DNA of 64,000 bases. It comes from Armigeres subalbatus. Taxonomy: Eukaryota > Arthropoda > Insecta > Diptera > Culicidae. The stretch spans positions 10,883,533 to 10,947,532 of the forward strand of contig NC_085139.1 of the NCBI RefSeq assembly GCF_024139115.2, written 5' to 3'. The translations under genes and the position numbers were made by a program. How positions within the stretch are numbered: position 1 is the first letter of the stretch; each line of letters opens with the position of its first letter. The notes under the pieces were generated by a model. The model made no database searches, was not told the DNA's origin, and was given only the letters and a program-made list of their open reading frames with translations. Positions 55,143-64,000 of the stretch are shown here, piece by piece.

Positions 55143-55635
55143 AATAGACAAGACTCTCTTATTGTATGGACCATATTGGTTACGTATCTTCTTCTCCTGG
55201 AGCACACCAATAAATTCCAAGGGTTCCTCTATTTGATATTCATAGGCCATGAAAAAGTTTACAATAGTTTGGAGCACGAAAATAGGCACAAGGAAGTTCC
55301 GGGAAAAGTTGTCACGATCGTTGAAGTGCAGTACGAAGCTTTTTGGTATAGATTCCTGTATAATTTGGTCTTACTGTATGACAAAGTGAGGAAAGGTTGA
55401 ATACTACCGACGCCATTGTTCCTACACGTGATCGACAAAATCATGGTGAGTGCGATTGACCGAGTACCGATCCGTGAGCTGTCTTGGCAGCCTTTTACTA
55501 TTGAGCATCTAAACGGCTGAAGCTCTACTAGCGTAAAGGCGTTTCGATTTGCAGAGCAAGCAAACTTGCAAACCGTATGGAGATCTAAATCGTCTAAACA
55601 ATCAATTTTTAATATTCAACTCAAACGTGATTACG

Positions 55636-55712
55636 ATGTAATCTTCACAGATACATATTTCAGCCCCAACTGTAAGGCTGCCTTCAGGGTCTCATACTTG
55701 ATTTGACTTTAT
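55636..55712. repeat. Dispersed ~70 bp motif, copy 1
   Basis: ACAGATACATATTTCAGCCC + CAACTGTAAGGCTGCCTTCA + GGGTCTCATACTTGA. Copy 2 at 56755-56832 reads ACAGATACGTATTTCGACCT + CAACAGTAAGGCCGTCTTCA + GTGTCTCGTACTTGA. Not assigned to a named family. Confidence 0.6.
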
Positions 55713-56104
55713 GATCCGTGATGTTGTTTGCCAGTGAGACGCGGTGTGTATCAACAGATATCACGAAGAAGCTACAAGTATTCATAAACCGATAACTACG
55801 CTCCATAAAAAGGAACTCCATAAAAAAGAACTGGACATCGAAATCCGTACACTTAAGCACCTCGGTATGTGAAAAAGGGTCTGGAAAATTGAAAACGAAT
55901 GCAAATGAAAAGTTTATCGTTGATACAGGAGCACGAAGGCCTCTATTTTCAAAGTGTTGCGCATTTACACATTATAAATTACAAAAAAATATGATAAAAT
56001 GATGAATTAAGGCAACACCTCTTGAACCAAAATCCGTCCACCGTAGACGGATTTCGAATCAAAGGATCCAAAACCATACCTTTTACCTAATTATATAAAT
56101 TGTG

Positions 56105-56395
56105 GGCCCTCCTTAGTCTAGCGGCAAGATGCGCGGCTACAAAGCAAGACCATGCTGAGGGTGGCTGGGTTCGATTCTCGGTGCCGGTCTAGGCAATTTT
56201 CGGTTTGGAAATTGTCTCGACTTCTCTGGGCATAAAAGTATCATCGTGTTAGCCTCATTATATACAAATGCAGATGTGGTAACTTGGCTTAGATACCTCA
56301 CAGTTAATAACTGTGGAATTGCTTAATGAACACTAAGCGGCGAGGCGGCAATGTCCCAGTGAGGGATGTAATGCCGATAAGAAGAAGAAGATATA
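56105..56395 (+). mobile_element. Feilai-like tRNA-derived SINE
   Basis: The head GGGCCCTCCTTAGTCTAGCG gives an RNA polymerase III A box and GGTTCGATTCTCGGTGC a B box; the body holds CTCGACTTCTCTGGGCATAA and CTTAATGAACACTAAGCGGC; the tail is (AAG)n at 56380-56391. It agrees in layout and wording with the Feilai SINE family described in Aedes aegypti. No target duplication could be defined. Confidence 0.85.
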
Positions 56396-57338
56396 AATTT
56401 GTTGCAGACTAATTGACTAAACTATCACTGTAAATTAGTGAAATACTGACTTTGAGAAGTGATGCCATTGATTTGTATTCCGCTTATATTACTTCATTAA
56501 TCGCAATTTGCAATTAAACCGCACTTAATTTTTATGCAATTATGTTCTACATGCGATTTATAGCGATTTGTTTCTGATGAAATTTGTTTTTATTTCAAAG
56601 CCTACTTTCCATCTCAATGGCCTAAAAGCTTACTGTCAAGTATATGAACGAACAGTACAAGATAGTTAAGAAAATTATTTTGAGCTTTTTAGTGGAATGT
56701 CTTCACTTGTCATAATACGAGTTTGTACAATCCCATTGAATTCCACTACTTAATTGTATCTTGACAGATACGTATTTCGACCTCAACAGTAAGGCCGTCT
56801 TCAGTGTCTCGTACTTGACTCGATTTCAATAGGCATGAAACTGTTTTCAATGAAAAACATTGAGATCAAGGGAACCTATAAATATGGCTACCGCATAATT
56901 CTTGCATCATTCCATTACCACGCTCTGATTGGTGCAGACACCAACGAATGAGCAGCCGCTGGGTCTGCCGAGAAGCCATAAAATAGCGCAACGCAATTTT
57001 TTCCTTTCATTCTGACCGGGACAAGCGAAGCAACCGCATCATTGATTTAACAGCACTCACACCTTTTAGCAGGGAATGAAGTCATCGAAGCCACCATCAT
57101 CAGCCGAAACCTACCCAGTACAGCAGCAGTCCACCCTACAGACCCGACAAAGCAGCAACGCTGAGCAGATACCGGCAGCAGAGTCGAGCCGAGACCGGCC
57201 GGCATCGGTGATGAGCCGAGACAGGCTGAAGAAAAGCCACATGATGCAGCATGTATGTCCAAAAAACAAACGGTTCTTCAGAGAGCCCATGATAGAGATC
57301 AATATCAAAGCTTCCAATTCCCTTCGGGATAGAAATTG
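56396..57338. other. No confirmed gene; one Gln/Ser-rich ORF
   Basis: The plus ORF 57076-57393 (105 codons, QQQSTLQTRQSSNAEQ, then HVCPKNKRFFREPMIEINI) runs into the CAGGG element at 57339. It may be the end of an LTR-type or other element, or chance. Also contains the dispersed motif copy at 56755-56832. Confidence 0.35.
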
Positions 57339-60189
57339 CAGGGTTGTTACGGAGATCCTGAAATATTTTCCGCGCCAAATCCGCGCCGACTAAAATCAAA
57401 TCCACGCCATTTCCGCGCGACATCAAAATCCATTCTGCGCCAAATCCGCCAAAACGGGGAAGGGTCATTTGGCCGAAACCCATTCGGCCGAAAGCCATTT
57501 GGCCGAATGCCGTAAGGCCGAACCATTAGGCCATTAGGCCGAAACCCATCTGGCCGAAAGCCATTTGGCCGAAAGGGTCGTTCGGCCGAAAAAGTTGTTT
57601 GGTCGAAAGAGTCATTTGGCCGAAAGTCATTATGCCGAATGGGTCGTTTGGCCGAAAGGGTCGTTTGGCCGAAATGGTCGTTTGGCCGAATGGGTCGTTT
57701 GGCCGAATGGGTCGTTTGGCCGAAAGGGTCATTTGGCCGAAAGGGTCGTTTGGCCGAAAGGGTCGTTTGGCCGAAAGGGTCGTTTGGCCGAAAGAGTCGT
57801 TTGGCCGAAAAGGTCATTAGGCCGAAAGGGTCATTTGGCCGAAAGGGTCGTTTGACCGAAAGGGTCGTTTGGCCGAAAGGGTCATTTAGCCGAAAGGATC
57901 ATTTGGCCGAAAGCGTCGTTTGGTCGAAAGGATCATTAGGCCGAAATCGTCGTTTGGCCGAAAAAATCATTAGGCCGAAAGGGTCATTTGGCCGAAAGGG
58001 TCGTTTGGCCGAAAGGGTCGTTTGGCCGAAAGGATCACTTAGCCGAAAGGATCATTTGGCCAAAAGGGTAATTTGGTCGAATGGGTCGTTCGGCCGAAAG
58101 GGTCATTTGGCCGAATAGGACATTTAGCTGAATAGTTCGTTTGAAAAGTGTGACATCTCACTACTCACTTCGCGCTTTTCACTTTTTACAGCGTGAAGTG
58201 ATAAATGAGGAGTGAGAAGTGAGACGTCTCACTTCTCACTCCTCATTTATTACTTCTCGATGTAAAATGTGAGAAGCGCGAAGTGAGTAGTGAGACGTCT
58301 CACTAATCACTTCGCGCTTCTCACTTTTTACAGCGAGAAGTGATAAATGAGGAGTGAGAAGTGAGACGTCTCACTTCTCACTCCTCATTTCTCGCTTCTC
58401 GATGTAAAAAGTGAGTAGTGCGAAGTGGGTAAAGAGACGCCTCACTACCCACTTCGCACTACTCACTTTTCACAGTGAGAAGCGAGAAATGAGGAGTGAG
58501 AAGTGAGACGTCTCACTTCTCACTTCTCATTTATCACTTCTCGCTGTAAAAAGTGAGAAGCGCAAAGTGAGTAGTGAGATGTCTCACTTCCCACTCCTTA
58601 TTTCTCGCTTCTCACTGTGAAAAGTGAGTAGTGAGACGTCTCACTACTCACTTTTCACAATGAGAAGTGAGGAATGAGAAAAGAGAAGTGGGAAGTGAGA
58701 CGTCTTACTTCTTTTTCTTCATTTTTCTCTTCTCACTGTTCAAAGTGAAAAGCGCGACGTGAGTAGTTAGACGTCTCACTACTCACTTTGTGTTTCTCAC
58801 TTTTGACAGCGAGAAGTGATAAATGAGGAGTGAGAAGTGAGACGTCTGCGAAGTTGGTTGTGCGACGTCTCACTACTCATTCCGCGCTTCTCACTTTTTA
58901 CAGTGTGAAGAGAAATTTCGGCCAAATGACCCATTCGGCTGAATGACCCTTTCGGCCAAATGACCCATTTGGCTAAATGACCCTTTCCGCCAAACGTCCC
59001 TTTCGGCTAATAGACCCTTTTGGCCAAACAACCCTTTCGGCTAAACGACCCATTCAGCCAAAAGACACATTCGTCCAAACTACCCATTCGGCCAAACGAC
59101 CCTTTCGGCCGAACGACCCATTCAGCCAAACGACCTATTCGGCCAAACGACCTATTCGGCCAATCGACCCATTCGGCCAAACGACCCATTCGGCCAAAGA
59201 CCCATATGTCCAAACGACCCATTCAGCCAAACGACCCATTCGGCCAAACGACCAACATGGCCAAACGACCCATTCGGCCAAACGACCCTTTCGGCCAAAC
59301 GACCGATTCGGCCAAATGACCCAATCGGCCAAACGACCCATTCGGCCTAATGACCTTTTCGGCCAAACGACCCATTCGGCCAAATGACTTTCGGCCTGAT
59401 GAACCTTTCGGCCAAACGACCGTTTCGGCCAAATGACCCATTCTGCCAAATGACTTTCGGCCTAATGGTCTGTTCGGCCAAATGGTATATTCGGTCAAAC
59501 AACTTTCGGCCTAGTGGCATTCGGCCAAATGGCTTTCGGCCGAATGGGTTTCAGCCAAATGACCCTTCCCCGTCCAAAACAACATGCAGAAAATTTTCGG
59601 ATACTGTATGTGGACACCCTAATTAATTCCAACAGAAATCGCTTGGGAAATTCTAACAGAAATTGGTTGGTGACTTCCTGCTGAAAAACTTCCGAAAAAT
59701 CTGTTGGTAAACTTTCAGGATTTTTCACAGAAATTCTTGTATCATAGCTAAATAAACTTCGAAGGAAATCGCAACGTGAATTCTTGCGGGAATTTCTCGG
59801 GAATCTCTGCAAAAAGTCTTCCGGGAAAACATCTTCAAAAAATTTCAACAAATTTTTTTTTCAAAATCAACATCAAAAACAATTTCTGCGGAAGCACTTA
59901 AAAGACGGGTGTTGATGTCCTTCAACAGACATGGTTTGAATGCGCCATGGTTCAGAATGGTTTAAAAATGACAACAAGTGGCGCCCCTCTCCTCATAGCA
60001 TTTGTTTAATCAATGCTCAAGAGCGTAACCAAGGAATTCAAACAGGGTTTGTTAATATCCGAAAATTGATGTTAGTAAATAACTAATTTCATTTGTTGAA
60101 ATACTCCTAAAACTAAATCCGCACAAAGTCCTAAAATCGTTATGTAAATCCGCGAAAATCGCGAAATCCGCTTAGTCGTAACAACCCTG
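57339..60189. mobile_element. 2.85 kb CAGGGTTGTTACG element with a nested foldback
   Basis: CAGGGTTGTTACGGA at the left and TCGTAACAACCCTG at the right are inverted. AAATTG flanks both (57333-57338 and 60190-60195). Inner sequence on both sides is rich in AAATCCGCG motifs. No transposase. It hosts the 57456-59571 foldback. Confidence 0.75.
57456..59571. mobile_element. 2.1 kb array-armed foldback element
   Basis: Ends GGGGAAGGGTCATTTGGCCG and the reverse complement of CGGCC/CAGCCAAATGACCCTTCCCC are inverted. Left arm: about 38 units of TTTGGCCGAAAGGGTCG (17 bp) to about 58135. Core 58140-58910: palindromic GTGAGACGTCTCAC plus GAGAAGTGA repeats. Right arm: inverted units CATTCGGCCAAACGACC. 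Flanks GCCAAAAC and TCCAAAAC are near-identical, offset by one base on the right. ORFs within are repeat artefacts. Confidence 0.9.
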
Positions 60190-60268
60190 AAATTGTACTT
60201 GGGTGCCAAATCCAATATTCTAGAGATAAAATTTTATGCGTGATTTTCATAAATAGCGTTAAAACTAA

Positions 60269-61372
60269 CAGTGGATAATTTTTCTGACTTAACCGCGAAG
60301 TGGACGAAGGACTTCACTTGACCATGCCTTTAAAGATTCATAAGATGTTCAAATCTTTCACATAATCTTATTTGGATAAAAACCACCGATAACAGCTCAA
60401 ACATTAATAAACTATCAATCGATTTTTCATCAAATGTTGGATTTTTTGGCATTGAAATATGTAGAAAGACATTGTTTGATACTGACCGCACACAAAGCGA
60501 ACGTGACTGAATGATCGTCCCATGTTATGAATTCTAAATCTTATCACCCGAAATCCCATGTCCGGGTGTTTCCTTCCTTCTACTACTAATAATGTTGTCT
60601 CAGAAAAGAACACCCTACTTCCCACCTGAACTGCAATTCTAAGCTCGCTTGCCCGGCTTATTGGCCTGTATCAAGCGAAAAGTCGCGTTAAAAAATACAC
60701 GCCAGCAGCTAGCAACAAGCGTAAAAAGAAGAAGCCCTTCTCGAACGCGTTAATAATGATGACGCTTTGGCTGACAAAGAAGCGGGATACAAGACACTAG
60801 CTGATTGGCCCACCAATTGGGAAGCAGAGAAGATTCAAAATTAAGTAGTGTAAAAGAAAAGTGCATTCGCTCGCAGAGCATTCAGTTTTTTTATACCATC
60901 ACTAGAAATTTGCGGTTATTTGAAAAGATCGTTTTCTTACTTTTTGCACTTAGCCGAAGCAAACAGCCTTTTTTAAGGCTCTAAGAGTTAAAAATAATGT
61001 TCTTCTTCAGTCGCCATCGCAGGGATTAGAAGGCCCTTCAGTGGAAGGGCTGAGATACAGTCTACATCCCCTGCTGAGCCAACTTGTGGTTTATTTCAGG
61101 CAGTCCTTCAGTGGGAAGGTTGCCACTATCGAGGCTAATATTTCGTGACCGGACAGATACTTCCTGAATTTTTTTTTGATTATTTTTGTTAGAGGTAGAT
61201 TTGATTTCTGTGTCGGTTTGATGAGAAGATTTTGCCAAGGAATGGTATGCAACGCCGATTATTTATCCAAAATAGTTGATGTGAGAAATTTGGACATATT
61301 ATGTATCTTAAAGGCATGGTCAAGTCAAGTCCTACGTCCACTTAGCGGTTATGTCACAGACATTACCCACTG
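60269..61372. mobile_element. 1.1 kb inverted-repeat element, CAGTGGRTAAT ends
   Basis: Left CAGTGGATAATTTTTCTGAC, then CCGCGAAGTGGACGAAGGAC and CTTGACCATGCCTTTAAAGA, is mirrored by the reverse complement of 61275-61372. Arms about 90 bp. No ORF and no clear target duplication. Confidence 0.65.
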
Positions 61373-62061
61373 TTCGTTTTGACAAGAATGGATGGTTCTG
61401 AACAGAAATACAAAAGAGTAATTCGAAGTCCATTTTCGAGCTGAAACTAAATAATGTTACTAATATTTTCAATAAGCATAAAACACTTATTCGATGATAT
61501 TCGGTAATATTTCAGTATAGAGAGGACGCATTTATGTCTATATTTTAGGATCCCGAAGAAAAATCTTGCGCCATTTTGAAAGCGGATGTTTTTAGTTTGG
61601 TACTGTATTTAAGGCATTTATGGCCTATATCATACATTCAACCTCCCTATGAAAAGAGGAAGAGTCATAGAACAATTTCCATGATACCATCTTTTAGCTC
61701 TATTTTCCCCCTTGCAAACACATAGAGTTGAGCTGATTTCGGTAGAAGCGTTGATGAGAATGAATTAATTGAAATCACCATTGTTTTTCAAGGTTTTAAA
61801 TAATAAAGCACATGGATCAAAAAGTGAAAATTAAGAAAACTGATATTCCAGCTAAATTATCATCACAGTTTCATAAAATAAGGTGAAATATAGCAGTTTG
61901 AGAGATGAAATCATTTATTCCGGCTAGATTACAAAAATACCCCTATGTGGCGTCTGTCATCGTCGACGGAAACAAGGGCTTCCGCGTGACGCCGGAAGCG
62001 CTGCAAGATTACCACAATCTCCGCCGTCGACGACGATTTCCGGCACACGTATTGTAAATAG

Positions 62062-62350
62062 ATGACAATATGGGTGGCCTATCCCGAATTATTATATTTA
62101 GGTGATGACGAATTCGAGAAGGTTGACGATTTCATGTACTTGGGCTCACTACAGGTGTCCGCCGGAAATGATACTTGCAGAATTTTTCGGAGGCGCATCA
62201 CAGCAGGGAAGCTTACTTATTTTGGACTCCGCAAGACTCTCCGTTGTACAAACTTGGTCATCTACTAAATTAGACTGGTAATCCGCATCGAATATGAAAC
62301 ATCTAGTGGTTGGATGCATATTAGAAGAGGTTCAAGAGCCATAGATTGAG
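62062..62350 (+). pseudogene. Non-LTR reverse transcriptase fragment (as at 16.7 kb)
   Basis: 68 codons reading YLGDDEFEKVDDFMYLGSLQ, then IFRRRITAGKLTYFGLRKTL, the RT thumb of the same family as 16700-17130. Surrounded by stops. Confidence 0.75.
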
Positions 62351-62359
62351 TTTAGTCTG

Positions 62360-64000
62360 ATGAAACATTAACAGAATGACTGACTGGTAATGCATTGCCT
62401 AATCAGTATTAGTATGAACATCATTTAACATACTGGAAGTGTAAACAATTTTTCTTCGAATGCAGGGCTACAGATGTAAATGCGGCAGAAAGTTAAAGCA
62501 AACGATATTTTTAAGAGGTTATCTGTTTTGAATGTCGTACTGTTATAAATAATACTCTGTTATCATTTTTAGCATTTCACAATTATGAAATTCTTTGCTG
62601 AAAACAAGTTAAAAAGAAAACTATTTGTGAATGACCAAGCAGTATTTTCAATTAAGCACGAACCATTGTGAGTGTAGTTAATTCCTATTTTTGGGCTCAT
62701 GGTCTAAAATGAATATCGCTATCTGTGCTTGCCTCAGCGATCCAATGTTTATCAAAGTAGGGGAAGGTGAGGGCAATATGCTCTACCAAATCAAAGATTG
62801 CTGTAACGTTTTAGTTTCTTACGATTTTCATAAGTAATTTTACCTCATGCAGCAGTTAAAAAACATTGATTACTGATGCCATCTTAAAATTGTAGAAAAG
62901 CAAAATCATATTGATAATATTCACATGAAAAAAAACGGCGGTATTCTGTTGTCCGAAACGTGAGGCACACGCCTTTTAGCTGGCAGCTCTTAGGGAACAA
63001 AGCACCATGCGTCGGTTAATTATCCACTCTGGTATGGACAGTGCGTGGAGGCGGCTAGTCCCACTAGGATGTTTTGCCTCGCCAAAATGTTTGGCGTTTC
63101 ATTGGTGTTTCACGCGGAAAATTTTGGTTTTTCCTATCGTCATATATATTTTATTTTGATTTTTTTTCCTTCCAACCTGCATAATTTTAGGTCTAGTTTT
63201 GTTACGTCTATCTCAACGGCGATATAAATATGATGGGATACCCAAAAGGCGTTTTGCCTCGTGGAGCGTTATGCTGCCTCTTCCCCCAACAGAAACGCAC
63301 AAAATTGGAGTTGCGCTGGATGAGGTCAGCCTCACCTCCATGATGATGATAATAAAATCAGCAGTTCTAGTTACTCGTAGCGTTTACGAACGCATGATCA
63401 TTCGTGAAGTTGGACAATGACAAAACGATGACAGTGCATTTTTTCCAACCTAGGTTTGTCACTGGGAAACGTTTTATGGATTGAGTGTGGTATCATCATT
63501 TTCCTGGAAACCATGTAGCCCAGCAAAAGAAGTTAAGAGAGAAAATCTTGGGGAAATTCCATGATGTCAGAAACATATTGAGATTCCCAGTTGTAATCTG
63601 GCCAAAGTGACGTTACTGATAAGAAGGAGTCTATCAGTTATGATTTTTCATTCAAAAGGCTTATGTAATCATATTCTAAAAATATCAATCCTAATTTTAT
63701 CAATTTTTACCTTCATTGTTATTAATTTATAAAGGTATATATAATGTATTCTAAATAAACGAAGACATTAAAATAATATATGAGATCAGAGACATCATCC
63801 CCATTATGGAAGCATATTTTATTTCCAAGAATGCGCATTTCAATGAATCAAGCTGCGACGCTTATCGTCACGAATTTCTACGACCAGCACGATCTCGCTG
63901 GTAGTTGTATGCATTGGTTTGGTAGCGCGGAATGCATCGAAGCAGCCGAGGCAATGAACGCAAAGCGGTTTCTGTCATAGTTTCATTGATCGGTTCGTTG
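62360..64000. other. No gene supported
   Basis: AT-rich to 62930. Positions 62940-63420 are GC-richer with short ORFs (63045-63227, 63199-63420) that I cannot place. The 66-codon ORF at 63780-63980 (plus) starts in frame with an ATG but shows no recognisable domain. Confidence 0.35.

Larger units (their letters stand above)
54787..55900 (+). pseudogene. Family A non-LTR remnant, interrupted by a MITE
   Basis: RDKRAWVEFLADEEEKAATI (from about 54803) matches the 20.7 kb linker; VWTILV..LLLEHTNKFQGFLYL, HEKVYNSLEHENR and VQYEAFWYRFLYN (55150-55375) match the palm region; KLQVFINR (about 55770-55795) matches the thumb. The MITE copy 54983-55142 splits it. Many stops. Confidence 0.75.

Noticed and set aside
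57347..59498. ORFs with RPNDPFGQTT or GRLAERVVWPKGSF repeats
   Set aside because: Translations of the 17 bp array arms, present in inverted form on both sides.

Overview
The window looks like mosquito nuclear DNA, most likely Aedes. The grounds are insect delta-class glutathione S-transferase (GST) genes in the exon layout known for mosquito GSTD1, a SINE at about 56.1 kb that reads like the Aedes Feilai family, and dense nested transposable elements typical of large Aedes genomes. I cannot name the species. Nothing looks prokaryotic, and there is no CRISPR array or rRNA.

Host genes occupy under 3 kb. (1) A plus-strand delta GST at 10501-11436 has two exons and encodes 292 residues, about 80 more than normal. 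The extra tail reads like a second, diverged copy of the GST C-terminal helical domain. (2) A minus-strand GSTD1 locus has one shared 45-codon exon (45749-45883) and three alternative terminal exons (34221-34712, 33561-34082, 32861-33355). All join in phase 0 and give proteins of 208, 218 and 209 aa. The intron before the alternative exons is 11 kb and is mostly a 7 kb satellite of 21-23 bp units.

Layout. 0-9 kb: a jockey-like non-LTR remnant, a short tandem array, and an R1/LOA-like non-LTR element split by a 3365 bp TA-flanked foldback element, with a 385 bp MITE upstream. 9-19 kb: the long GST, small inverted-repeat elements, a (GACAAATAA)n array, a 23 bp palindromic-unit array, a CAGGG MITE with an 8 bp target duplication, and a near-perfect 2x136 bp hairpin. 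19-26 kb: a degenerate non-LTR element in plus orientation running into a truncated BEL/Pao retrotransposon in minus orientation. 26-31 kb: foldback elements built from GGCCGAA-type arrays. 32.8-45.9 kb: GSTD1. 46-64 kb: Helitron-like, hAT-like and SINE insertions, more remnants of the non-LTR family seen at 20-22 kb, and a 2.1 kb foldback made of inverted 17 bp arrays nested inside a CAGGG-ended element.

How the genes work together: both GST loci should produce cytosolic enzymes that conjugate glutathione to electrophiles. In mosquitoes the delta class is linked to insecticide detoxification, including DDT. In GSTD1 the shared exon supplies the catalytic Ser9 half of the glutathione site, and the chosen terminal exon supplies the rest of that site and the whole substrate pocket. 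Choice of terminal exon is therefore choice of substrate range, and it is made across an intron loaded with satellite DNA.

Two duplicated blocks (about 27.24-29.0 kb and 50.79-53.2 kb) act as natural before/after pairs. They define two insertions exactly: a 160 bp MITE with TAA target duplications and a 97 bp hairpin with 8 bp duplications.
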